Source: RYN-230 sp963782185 (GTDB taxonomy: Bacteria > Actinomycetota > Actinomycetes > Streptosporangiales > Streptosporangiaceae). From it: a stretch of DNA of 64,000 nucleotides. The notes under the pieces were generated by a model. It ran no database searches. It saw only the letters and a list, made by a program, of their open reading frames with translations, and was not told where the DNA came from. The stretch is taken from NCBI GenBank assembly GCA_963782185.1, contig CAWAJB010000023.1, positions 248,001 through 312,000 on the forward strand, given 5' to 3'. Positions 18,835-29,171 of this stretch are shown here, piece after piece (positions within the stretch are counted from its first letter, which is position 1; every line of letters begins with the position of its first letter). Made by a program: the position numbers and the translations under genes.

Positions 18835-20291
18835 TAGAAGGGGTAAGGCGCGATCTCGCTGCGCATCGTGACCCAGCGGGTATCCGTGAACGCGTCGAGG
18901 TTGGCGGTGCCGCCGAACCGGGCGCCGGTGCCCGAGGCGCCAATGCCCCCGAACGGGGTGTTCGGCGCGTCGTCCACGGTCTGGTCGTTGATGTGCACGA
19001 TGCCGGTCGGGATCTTCCGGGCCAGGTCCAGGCCGCGCAGCACGTCCCTGGTGAGAATGCCGAGTGACAGCCCGTAGTCGGTGTCCGCGGCGAGCTTGGC
19101 CGCCTCGTCCGCGGTGGAGAACCGGACGACGGGCGCGACCGGCCCGAACACCTCGCTGGCGTAGGCCGGCATCGCGGGCGCGACCTCGGCCAGGACGGTG
19201 GGCTGGTAGAACAGGCCGTCGTAGGTGCCGCCCGCGGCGAGCCGGGCCCCCGCGTCCACGCTCGCGGTGACCAGGCCGTGGACCTTGTCACGCTGCTGTT
19301 CGTCGATGATGGGGCCCAGCGCGACCTGGCCGCTGGCCGGGTCACCGACCGGCAGGTGGCTGGCCTTGCCCGCCAGTGCCGCCACGTACCGGTCGTAGAC
19401 CGAGTCCTGGACCAGGTGCCGCCCGGTCGTCATGCAGATCTGGCCCTGGTGCAGGAACGAGCCCCACGCCCCGGCCGACGCGGCCGCGTCCACGTCGGCG
19501 TCGTCCAGCACGATCAGGGCCGAGTTGCCGCCCAGTTCCAGGTGGACCCGCTTGAGATGCTGGCCGGCCAGCGCGCCCACATGACGGCCCACGGCGGTGG
19601 ACCCGGTAAACGAGATCACCCGCACCAGCGGGTCAGTGATCAGCGCTTCCCCTGCGCCCGCCCCGCCTGGCAGCACGTGCAGCAGTCCCTCGGGCAGCCC
19701 GGCTTCCTCGAAGACGCGGGCCAGCACCACGCCGCCGCATACCGCGGTGCGGGGGTCGGGCTTCAGCACCACCGCGTTGCCCAGCGCGAGCGCGGGGGCC
19801 ACCGATCGGATGGCCAGGATCTGCGGGAAGTTGAACGGGGAGATGACGCCGACTACTCCCACCGGGACCCGCTCGGCCCAGCTGAGGTGGGGGGACTCGG
19901 TGGGCAGCAGTTCGCCGTAGGGACGCGAGGGCAGCGTGGCGGCCTCATAGATTTCCTCGGTGGCCACGTGCGTCTCGAACTGCGCCGCGGGTGCGATCTT
20001 GCCGCCCTCGCGGATGCTCCAGCCTTCGATCTCCTCTGCGTGCGCCTTCCAGATGTCACCCGCCCGGCGCAGGATGGCGGACCGCTCGGTGTGGGGGAGA
20101 GCCGCCCAGGCCGGCTGGGCGGCCGCCGCGGCCGTGGCCGCCGCGGCGACGTCAGCGGGGGAGGCGATCCCGACCCGGCCGAGTTCCGCCCCGGTGGCTG
20201 GCTCAGCGACCGGGGCCTCGCCGCCCGAGAGCACCGTCCAGCCGCCGCTGAAGGCCCGGCCGCGCCATGTCGCCTCGTCGAGAAAGGTCAC
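18834..20291 (-). CDS. aromatic aldehyde dehydrogenase (benzaldehyde/vanillin type)
   Basis: This NAD(P)+ aldehyde dehydrogenase has SPFNFPQILAIRSVAPALAL, the nucleotide site FTGSTAVGRHV, the general base in LELGGNSAL and the catalytic Cys in HQGQICMTTGR. This last form and the FLHQGQICM context are characteristic of benzaldehyde and vanillin dehydrogenases. With PobA immediately downstream, 4-hydroxybenzaldehyde to 4-hydroxybenzoate is the most likely step. GTG 20291 is chosen because AAGGAG lies six bases upstream; the longer reading to 20387 adds a poorly conserved stretch. The first gene of the aldh-pobA operon, it is transcribed away from the glutamine synthetase homologue. Confidence 0.9.
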   Translation of the reverse strand: MTFLDEATWRGRAFSGGWTVLSGGEAPVAEPATGAELGRVGIASPADVAAAATAAAAAQPAWAALPHTERSAILRRAGDIWKAHAEEIEGWSIREGGKIAPAAQFETHVATEEIYEAATLPSRPYGELLPTESPHLSWAERVPVGVVGVISPFNFPQILAIRSVAPALALGNAVVLKPDPRTAVCGGVVLARVFEEAGLPEGLLHVLPGGAGAGEALITDPLVRVISFTGSTAVGRHVGALAGQHLKRVHLELGGNSALIVLDDADVDAAASAGAWGSFLHQGQICMTTGRHLVQDSVYDRYVAALAGKASHLPVGDPASGQVALGPIIDEQQRDKVHGLVTASVDAGARLAAGGTYDGLFYQPTVLAEVAPAMPAYASEVFGPVAPVVRFSTADEAAKLAADTDYGLSLGILTRDVLRGLDLARKIPTGIVHINDQTVDDAPNTPFGGIGASGTGARFGGTANLDAFTDTRWVTMRSEIAPYPF

Positions 20292-20531
20292 GGGAACTCC
20301 TTTGATCACCGATGACGGGGAGCCCGGATAGGGACGTGCGCCGGGGTGGGTGTGCGACTTACGCACAGCAGTTCTATGGACGAACATTGCGAATCTAGGG
20401 GATGGCGGCTCCCAGTGTCAACGAGGAAGCTGGGGCCCTCCTCCCGGTCCCGGGTGCCCGAAAAATACGGTAAACGCCCGCTTTGCGTAGGGCGCTGTAC
20501 GAGGGGAGGCCGCTCGTGCTACCTCTGTCCC

Positions 20532-21956
20532 ATGAGTGACTACGTGCCAGCAGGCTCCGCGGGCGCCGCGGACGATGACGCGGTCAGCGCGGTCGTCGAG
20601 CGCGCCCACGCCGAGCAGGTCTCCCTCGTCCGGTTCCTGTACGCCGACCACGGCGGCATCATCCGGGGCAAGGCCGCGTCGGCGGCCATACTGCCGTCGC
20701 GGCTGCGGACCGGGATCGGGCACACGGTCGCGATGATGGCCATGTCCATGCTGGATTCCCTGCAGCCGGTGGACGGGATGGGCCCGGTCGGGGAGGTCCG
20801 CATCATGCCCGACCCGTCCACGTTCGTGGCCCTCCCGTACGCGCCCGGGGCCGGGGCGATGCTGTCCGACCTGGTCCAGCCCGGCGGCGAGCCCTGGGAC
20901 GGCTGCCCGCGCACGTTCCTCAAGCAGGCCATCGCGGACCTGGCCGCCGAGGGCTACGCGGTGCACGCGTCGTTCGAGCCCGAGTTCACCCTGGGGCGGC
21001 GGGAGACCTCTCCAGACGGCCTGGACCAGCTCGTCCCGGTGGACGACAGCCTCTGCTATTCCTCCACCGGCTTCGCCCTGTCCCACGACTTCGCGATGGA
21101 CCTGCTGGCCGCCCTGCAGGATCAGGGCCTGGAGGTCGAGAGCTACTACCCCGAACTCGGCCACGGCCAGCAGGAGATGACGATCCGGCATGCCCCCGCA
21201 CTGCGTGCGGCCGACAACCACGTGCTGTACCGGGAGACGGTCCGCGGCGTCGCGTTCCGCCGTGGCCTGTGGGCCAGCCTGGCCCCCAAGCCCGTGACCG
21301 ACCAGGCCGGCAACGGCACCCACCTGCACGTGTCGCTGACCGACCTCGGGCCCGATGGCCAGCCCGGGCAGCACCAGGTGTTCTACGACCCGGATGACGA
21401 GTACCAGCTGTCCGCCACCGGCTACCACTTCATCGGCGGCCTGCTCGCCCACCTTCCCGCACTGGTCGCGCTGACCTGCGCCAGCGTCAACTCCTACCGC
21501 CGGCTGGCCCCGCAGATGTGGAGCAGCGCGTTCACCGTGTACGGCATGGACAACCGCGAGGCGGCGGTGCGCATCTGCTCGCCCATGCTCGATGACGTGG
21601 CGGGCACGGTGAACCTGGAGCTCAAGCCGTCGGATTCGAGTGCCAATCCCTACCTGGCCCTGGGAGCCGTGATCCACGCCGGCCTGGACGGTATCCGGCG
21701 CAAGCTGGACCCCGGCGACGCCGTGAACGTGGATCCGTCCACGCTCAGCGACGCCGAGCGGGAGGCGCGGGGCGCGCGCCGGCTGCCGGACTCCCTCACC
21801 GCGGCGCTGGACGCGCTGGAGGCGGACGAACTCCTGTCCGAAGCGCTCGGGCCGCTGCGCCGCCGGGCCTACCTGGCGGTCAAGCGCTCCGAGGCCGCCG
21901 ATTTCGCCGGCCACGACATGGCCTGGGAGTGCTTCCAGCACTTCACCAAGATCTGA
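20532..21956 (+). CDS. glutamine synthetase family protein (gamma-glutamyl-amine synthetase/FluG type)
   Basis: The glutamine synthetase catalytic fold is complete. The N-terminal beta-grasp has FLYADHGGIIRGK, and the metal and ATP residues include EPEFTLGRR, ELGHGQQEMT, NGTHLHVSL, NSYRRLAP and DNREAAVRI. These proteins ligate glutamate to amines rather than ammonia in many actinobacteria (polyamine or ethanolamine degradation). The next gene, six bases downstream, is an amidohydrolase, so the pair mirrors the two halves of fungal FluG. The ATG at 20532 follows a sparse leader with no clear ribosome site, so it may be leaderless. At 474 residues the length is normal. Confidence 0.88.
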   Translation: MSDYVPAGSAGAADDDAVSAVVERAHAEQVSLVRFLYADHGGIIRGKAASAAILPSRLRTGIGHTVAMMAMSMLDSLQPVDGMGPVGEVRIMPDPSTFVALPYAPGAGAMLSDLVQPGGEPWDGCPRTFLKQAIADLAAEGYAVHASFEPEFTLGRRETSPDGLDQLVPVDDSLCYSSTGFALSHDFAMDLLAALQDQGLEVESYYPELGHGQQEMTIRHAPALRAADNHVLYRETVRGVAFRRGLWASLAPKPVTDQAGNGTHLHVSLTDLGPDGQPGQHQVFYDPDDEYQLSATGYHFIGGLLAHLPALVALTCASVNSYRRLAPQMWSSAFTVYGMDNREAAVRICSPMLDDVAGTVNLELKPSDSSANPYLALGAVIHAGLDGIRRKLDPGDAVNVDPSTLSDAEREARGARRLPDSLTAALDALEADELLSEALGPLRRRAYLAVKRSEAADFAGHDMAWECFQHFTKI

Positions 21957-21962
21957 GCGCGG

Positions 21963-23120
21963 ATGGCTGACCCCTTCCCGGCCGCGCCGGGCCCGCTGGA
22001 CCCGGAGGTCGCTGCGCTCGCCCTGGTCGATCACCATGTCCACCCGGCCCTGTCGGCGGAGACGGGGCAGGCCGAGTTCGAGCAGCTGATCACCGAGTCG
22101 GACCGGCCGCTGCCGGCCGGGCTGACCCAGTTCGACTCCCAGCTCGGCGTGGCCATCCGGCGCTGGTGCGCGCCGGTCCTGGGCCTGGAGCCGTTCGCCG
22201 CGCCCGCCGACTACCTGGCCCAGCGGTCCGCCCTGGGCCCGGCGGAAGTCACCCGGCGGCTCCTGCGGGCCAGCGGGACGGCTCATTACCTGCTGGACAC
22301 CGGCTACGTGCGGCCGGGCCTGCTCGACCTGCCCGGGATGCGGGAGGCGGCCGGCGCCCGGGCCGACGAGGTCGTCCGCCTGGAGTCCGTGGCCGAGCAG
22401 GCGGTGCTGGACGGCGACGGCACGGCGGCCGGGTTCGCGGCGCGCTTCGCCGCGGCCCTGTCCGTCCGGGCCGCCGGCGCCAAGGGCCTCAAGAGCATCG
22501 TCGGCTACCGGTTCGGCCTCGACTTCGACGCGGAGCCGCCCCCGGCAGCCGGGGTGACGGCGGCAGCGGGCGCCTGGCTGCGGCATATCGAGGCCACCGC
22601 CCGGGTGCGGGCCGAGGACCCGGTGCTGCTGCGCCACCTGCTGTGGGCCGGCCTGGAGCTGGGGCTGCCGCTGCAGTTGCACACCGGGTTCGGGGATCCG
22701 GACGCGGACCTGCGCCGCTGCGACCCGCTGCTGCTGCGCGGGTTCCTGCAGGCCACCGAGCCCGCCGGAGTCCCCGTCATGCTGCTGCACTGCTACCCGT
22801 ACCACCGCGGGGCGGGCTACCTGGCCCAGGCGTACCCGCACGTCTACCTGGATGTCGGGCTGGCCATCAACTACACCGGCGCGCGGGCCGCGGCCGTGGT
22901 CGCCGAGTCCCTGGAGCTGGCCCCGTTCGGCAAGCTGCTGTTCTCCTCCGACGCCTGGGGACCGCCGGAACTGCACTACCTGGGCGCCCTGCTGTGGCGG
23001 CGCGCCACCGCCCGGGTGCTCGGCGGCTGGGTCGCCGACGGCGACTGGAGCGCGGCCGACGCGCTCCGGGTGGCGGAGATGGTCGGGGCGGGCAACGCCC
23101 GGCGGGTGTACCGCCTCTAG
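21963..23120 (+). CDS. amidohydrolase family protein (FluG N-terminal type)
   Basis: This 385-residue amidohydrolase-2-like TIM barrel starts with LVDHHVHP, giving the HxH metal ligands. It continues with AGAKGLKSIVGYRFGL, in which the Lys is a possible carboxylated or structural ligand, then LPLQLHTGFGD, MLLHCYPYHRGAGYLA and KLLFSSDAWGPPELHY with the last Asp ligand. The gene follows the glutamine synthetase homologue by six bases, so both are on one transcript. In FluG proteins the same two domains are fused. It may hydrolyse the gamma-glutamyl amide made or used by its neighbour, which is inference from pairing. Confidence 0.85.
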   Translation: MADPFPAAPGPLDPEVAALALVDHHVHPALSAETGQAEFEQLITESDRPLPAGLTQFDSQLGVAIRRWCAPVLGLEPFAAPADYLAQRSALGPAEVTRRLLRASGTAHYLLDTGYVRPGLLDLPGMREAAGARADEVVRLESVAEQAVLDGDGTAAGFAARFAAALSVRAAGAKGLKSIVGYRFGLDFDAEPPPAAGVTAAAGAWLRHIEATARVRAEDPVLLRHLLWAGLELGLPLQLHTGFGDPDADLRRCDPLLLRGFLQATEPAGVPVMLLHCYPYHRGAGYLAQAYPHVYLDVGLAINYTGARAAAVVAESLELAPFGKLLFSSDAWGPPELHYLGALLWRRATARVLGGWVADGDWSAADALRVAEMVGAGNARRVYRL

Positions 23121-23457
23121 CGGCAAGGGCCGCGGGCGTACTGTGGCCATACGTCATCCCACCTGTGCATATCCGTGCGCAAATAGGGAATTGGTCACCG
23201 GGACGGTGCCTGCGCGTGGCCGTGGCCGTGGCGGTGACCGGGGCCTGCCGGTGGGCGCTGGGGCTGGCGGCCGGGGCCCGGCGGTGGTCCAGGGGCGGGC
23301 CGGGAAATTCGCTGGGCCTGGGGCCTGGACCTGGGTAGATTGCTGAGTTCAGCGGGCTGCAGGGGGACCAGGGGACAGGCGATGCCGCCCGACGGTGAGC
23401 GGCCTCGCGGGCAAGAACGTCCCAAACCGGGCAAACCAGCCGAATGGGGGACGTCTG
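23121..23457. other. non-coding stretch before DMT transporter
   Basis: No gene is visible. A GGGGGA run (about 23445-23450) precedes the preferred TTG start. If GTG 23395 is the true start, 63 bases of this stretch are coding. Confidence 0.3.
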
Positions 23458-24372
23458 TTGACAACGGTGATCGCAGTGATCGCCGCTTTGCTGGCGGCAT
23501 TCTGCTTCGCCGTGGCCGCACTCGTGCAGCAGACCGTCGCCCGGGCGACGGGGGCGGACGAGGCGCTGCATCCCCGGCTGCTGCTCGACCTGGCCCGCAG
23601 GCCCCGCTGGCTGGCCGGGATCGGCCTGGACGCGCTGTCGTTCTTCATCCTGGCCCTGGCCCTGGCGTTCGGCCCGCTGGCCCTGGTCCAGCCGCTGGCC
23701 TCCCTGGACGTGCTGTTCGCGCTCCCGCTCATCGCCCGGCGCCAGGGCCGGCGGCTCAGCCTGCATGACGGGGCCGGCGCGGTCACGGTGGCCGCCGGGA
23801 TCGTCATCTTCCTCGCCGTGGCCACGCCCGGCGGCGGGGAGAAGGCACCCAGCCTGGCCGCGTGGGCCCCGGTGTTTGTCGCGGCCGGGGCGCTCAGCGC
23901 GGTGGCGGCCCTGGCTGGCCTGCGGGTCACCGGGAAGGCCAGGGTCATCTGGCTGGCCGTGGCCGCGGGGTCGGTCTACGGGGTGCTGGCCGCGCTGACC
24001 AAGGCCACCGTGGACATGGTCGCCATCCGCGGGGTGGGGGCCTTGGCCACCTGGGAGCCCTGGGCCCTGCTGCTGTGCGGGATCGCGGGCGCACTGCTCG
24101 GCCAGAGCGCGTACAGCTCCGGGGCCCTGTCGCTCAGCCTGCCCGTCCTGGACACGCTGGCGCCGATCGTCGCGGTGATCATCGGAGCCACCGTGTTCAA
24201 CGAGAAGCTCGCCTCCACGGCCTGGCAGCTGGGCCTCCAGCTGGCCGGCGGCGCGCTCGCGGTGACCGGCATCGCCATGCTCAGCCGCTCGTCGATCGTG
24301 GCCGCCGAGACCGTGAGCGGCCGGGAGCGGGCCCTGGCCCGGATGGGCGCGGCGGCGCTAGAGGGGGAGTGA
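23458..24372 (+). CDS. DMT-superfamily (EamA/NIPA-like) membrane transporter
   Basis: The protein has nine to ten hydrophobic helices in two halves, beginning with VIAVIAALLAAFCFAVAALV. The end of each half has the drug/metabolite-transporter look, as in LSLPVLDTLAPIVAVIIGAT followed by VFNEKL. Substrate cannot be predicted. The TTG at 23458 is preferred because the first helix begins right there and a GGGGGA run precedes it; GTG 23395 would add 21 polar residues. It ends 36 bp before the FtsH gene, in the same direction. Confidence 0.72.
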   Translation: MTTVIAVIAALLAAFCFAVAALVQQTVARATGADEALHPRLLLDLARRPRWLAGIGLDALSFFILALALAFGPLALVQPLASLDVLFALPLIARRQGRRLSLHDGAGAVTVAAGIVIFLAVATPGGGEKAPSLAAWAPVFVAAGALSAVAALAGLRVTGKARVIWLAVAAGSVYGVLAALTKATVDMVAIRGVGALATWEPWALLLCGIAGALLGQSAYSSGALSLSLPVLDTLAPIVAVIIGATVFNEKLASTAWQLGLQLAGGALAVTGIAMLSRSSIVAAETVSGRERALARMGAAALEGE

Positions 24373-24408
24373 CTACGCATACCGGGCGGACCCGCGTAAG
24401 AATGACTC

Positions 24409-26571
<2,163 letters not shown>

Positions 26572-26611
26572 CTGCTGGCGAACGGCCGGCCGAGCCGATA
26601 GGCTCGCTGTC

Positions 26612-26656
26612 ATGCGACCCAGCTACGCAGCCCGCCAGTGGTGGCGCCGCCGTTAG
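26612..26656 (+). CDS. trpL: trp leader peptide
   Basis: A 14-residue reading frame, MRPSYAARQWWRRR, ends in TAG and has two adjacent Trp codons followed by three Arg codons. It lies 77 bases before the anthranilate synthase start and just ahead of mutually exclusive hairpins, the classic layout of ribosome-mediated attenuation. TAGGCT (26599-26604) ends seven bases before the ATG and could be the -10 box of a leaderless transcript. Similar leaders precede fused trpE(G) in Streptomyces. Confidence 0.82.
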   Translation: MRPSYAARQWWRRR

Positions 26657-26658
26657 GC

Positions 26659-26719
26659 GGTTGCTGGTTCGCGCAGTCCCATAGCCAGAAGCGACCGTCC
26701 GGTTACCGGCGGTCGCTTC
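26659..26719 (+). promoter_or_regulatory. trp attenuator: antiterminator and terminator hairpins
   Basis: The terminator is a near-perfect hairpin: GAAGCGACCG (26688-26697) pairs with CGGTCGCTTC (26710-26719), and inside it CCGG pairs with CCGG around TTA. The competing antiterminator pairs GGTTGCTGG (26659-26667) with CCAGAAGCGACC (26685-26696), allowing one G-U pair and a three-base bulge, and would destroy the terminator. A further small hairpin, CCGCC with GGCGG, lies across the leader stop codon. Ribosome stalling at the Trp codons would favour the antiterminator when charged tRNA-Trp is scarce. There is no strong U tract, as is common in GC-rich bacteria. Confidence 0.75.
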
Positions 26720-26732
26720 GTGTGTTCGCCTG

Positions 26733-29171
26733 ATGCCGGCGGAAGACCCACAGGAAGCAGGCGACCAGGTGGATCCGCAGCCCGTCCAACGGGCAGAGTT
26801 CGTCACGGCCGGTGGCGTCCACGTCACCCGTACCGCCGAGCCGTTCAGCCCGGCCATCCTCGCCGGCCTCACCGCGAGCGTGGATGAGCGGCGCGGGGGG
26901 GTGCTCAGCTCCGGCATGGAGTACCCGGGCCGGTACAGCCGCTGGCACCTGGCCTACGTAGACCCGTGCGCGGAGATCGTGGCCCGCGGCCGCCGGATCG
27001 CGGTCCGGGCGCTGAACGCCCGGGGCGAGGTGCTGCTCCCCGTGCTGGGTGAGGCCCTGCTCCGGGCCGGGCAGCCTGTCCCGCATCACTCCTCACCGCC
27101 AGCATCATCACCGGCGGCGGCACCCAGCCCCGGTGGGCGCGAGATCGAGGTGGTCATCCCCAAGCCATCCGGGCTGGTCGCCGAGGAGGACCGGAGCCGG
27201 CGCCCCACCGTGTTCACGGCGCTGCGCGAGGTGATCGCGGCGTTCGCGGGTGACGATCCGCATCTCGGCCTCTACGGGGCGTTCGGCTACGACCTGGCCT
27301 TCCAGTTCGAGCCGGTCCGGCTCCGCCGCGACCGCCCCGGATCCCAGCGCGACCTGGTCCTGCACCTCCCCGACGAGTTGTACGCGCTGGACCGCAAGCG
27401 CGAATCGGCGTTCGTCTACCGCTACGAGTTCACGGCCGGGGGGGTCAGCACCGAAGGGCTGCCGCGCCGGACTGCGCCGTCCCCGGTCCGCATGACCAGC
27501 CCCGCTAGCGGTTTCGTTGCGGAGAAAAATAACGGGGGGACCGGGCCAGACGGGACTTTCCGGGCGCGTCCGGAACCGGGCGCGTTCGCGGAGGTCGTCC
27601 GGCAGGCCAAGGAGCGTTTCGCGCGCGGCGACCTGTTCGAGGTGGTGCCCAGCCACGTGTTCCGCGGCCCGTGCGACTCGCCGGCCGCCTTCTACGAGAC
27701 GCTCCGGCAGGTAAATCCGGCTCCGTATGAGTTCTTCTTCAACCTCGGGGAAGGTGAGAGCCTGGTTGGCGCCTCGCCGGAGATGTATGTGCGGGTCAGC
27801 GGGGATCGGGTTGAGACGTGCCCGATCTCCGGCACGATCCGGCGGGGCGCCGACCCCCTGGGGGACGCCGAGAACATCCGCACCCTGCTCAACTCGGCCA
27901 AGGAGGAGTCCGAGCTGACCATGTGCACCGACGTGGACCGCAACGACAAGTCGCGGGTCTGCGTGCCAGGCAGCGTGACCGTCATCGGGCGCCGCCAGAT
28001 CGAGATGTACAGCCGCCTGATCCACACCGTGGATCACATCGAGGGTCGGCTGCGGCCCGGCCTGGACGCGCTGGACGCCTTCCTGTCGCACATGTGGGCG
28101 GTCACCGTCACCGGCGCGCCCAAGACCTGGGCCATGCAGTTCATCGAGGACCACGAGGACGCGCCGCGCTGCTGGTACGGCGGCGCGGTCGGGGTGATCG
28201 GCTTCGACGGCAGCATGAACACCGGCCTCACCCTGCGCACCGCGCACATCCGTGACGGCGTGGCCGCGGTCCGGGCCGGCGCGACGCTGCTGTTCGAGTG
28301 CGACCCGGAGGCCGAGGAGGCCGAAACCCACCTGAAATCCCGGGCCCTGCTGGAGACCCTCGCCCAGGCCCAGGCCGCTCTCCGGGCCGGGAAGGCGGGG
28401 GAGCCGGCCGACGCGGCCGCCCTCGGCCCCTCCGCCGCCGCGCCGGAGCCGGCCGGGCGGCCGGGCCAGGGCCTGCGGATCCTGCTGGTCGATCACCAGG
28501 ACTCGTTCGTGCACACGCTGGCCAGCTACTTCCGGCAGGAGGGCGCCGAGGTGATGACGCTGCGGGCCGGTTTCCCGCCGTCCGCGCTCGATGAGTACCG
28601 GCCCGATCTGGTCGTCCTGTCGCCCGGGCCGGGCCAGCCGTCCGATTTCCGCTGCGACGCCCTGCTCGCCGAGCTGGACGCACGCGGGCTGCCCGCGTTC
28701 GGTGTGTGCCTCGGGCTGCAGGCCATGGTGGAGCACGCCGGGGGGGAGCTGGGCCTGCTCGCCCAGCCTGCGCACGGCAAGTCCGGCCAGGTCCGGCGGA
28801 CCGGACCCGGTGACTCGGGGCTGCTCGCCGGGCTGCCGGACGAGTTCACCGCGGGCCGCTACCACTCGCTGCACGCCGTGCCCGCGCAGGTCAGGGGGGC
28901 TTTCGTGGTGACCGCCGTCACCCCGGACGGCGTGGTCATGGCCATCGAGGACGAGCAAGCGGGGCGGTGGGGAGTGCAATTCCACCCGGAGTCGATCCTG
29001 TCCGCGCCGGGGCGGGCGGGCCACCAGGTCATCGCCAACCTGCTGCGGCTCTGCCAGGCCCGTGCTTCGGGGAGCCCGGCTTCGGGGAGCCCGGCTTCGG
29101 GGAGCCGTGCTCCGGCCGCCGGGGCCGGGCGGTCGGTCGGTGCGCCGGGCAGCGGCGCGGTCGCAGGCTAG
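26733..29171 (+). CDS. trpE(G): fused anthranilate synthase TrpE(G)
   Basis: This single 812-residue chain joins the chorismate-binding component and the glutamine amidotransferase, making anthranilate from chorismate and glutamine for tryptophan or a secondary metabolite. The TrpE part ends with the chorismate-site signatures PISGTIRRGADPLGD, LTMCTDVDRNDKSRVC, TVTGAPKTWAM and LFECDPEAEEAETHLKSR. The TrpG part starts near residue 582 with ILLVDHQDSFVHTLASYF and carries the catalytic triad in FGVCLGLQ and QFHPES. Attenuation by tryptophan is indicated by the leader just upstream, favouring a primary-metabolism role. The C-terminus has a short ASGSP repeat. It overlaps the convergent sigma factor gene by four bases. 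Confidence 0.94.
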   Translation: MPAEDPQEAGDQVDPQPVQRAEFVTAGGVHVTRTAEPFSPAILAGLTASVDERRGGVLSSGMEYPGRYSRWHLAYVDPCAEIVARGRRIAVRALNARGEVLLPVLGEALLRAGQPVPHHSSPPASSPAAAPSPGGREIEVVIPKPSGLVAEEDRSRRPTVFTALREVIAAFAGDDPHLGLYGAFGYDLAFQFEPVRLRRDRPGSQRDLVLHLPDELYALDRKRESAFVYRYEFTAGGVSTEGLPRRTAPSPVRMTSPASGFVAEKNNGGTGPDGTFRARPEPGAFAEVVRQAKERFARGDLFEVVPSHVFRGPCDSPAAFYETLRQVNPAPYEFFFNLGEGESLVGASPEMYVRVSGDRVETCPISGTIRRGADPLGDAENIRTLLNSAKEESELTMCTDVDRNDKSRVCVPGSVTVIGRRQIEMYSRLIHTVDHIEGRLRPGLDALDAFLSHMWAVTVTGAPKTWAMQFIEDHEDAPRCWYGGAVGVIGFDGSMNTGLTLRTAHIRDGVAAVRAGATLLFECDPEAEEAETHLKSRALLETLAQAQAALRAGKAGEPADAAALGPSAAAPEPAGRPGQGLRILLVDHQDSFVHTLASYFRQEGAEVMTLRAGFPPSALDEYRPDLVVLSPGPGQPSDFRCDALLAELDARGLPAFGVCLGLQAMVEHAGGELGLLAQPAHGKSGQVRRTGPGDSGLLAGLPDEFTAGRYHSLHAVPAQVRGAFVVTAVTPDGVVMAIEDEQAGRWGVQFHPESILSAPGRAGHQVIANLLRLCQARASGSPASGSPASGSRAPAAGAGRSVGAPGSGAVAG

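Noticed and set aside
20418..23150. Minus-strand open frame of about 900 codons opposite the synthetase and amidohydrolase genes
   Set aside because: Antisense shadow of two well supported genes.
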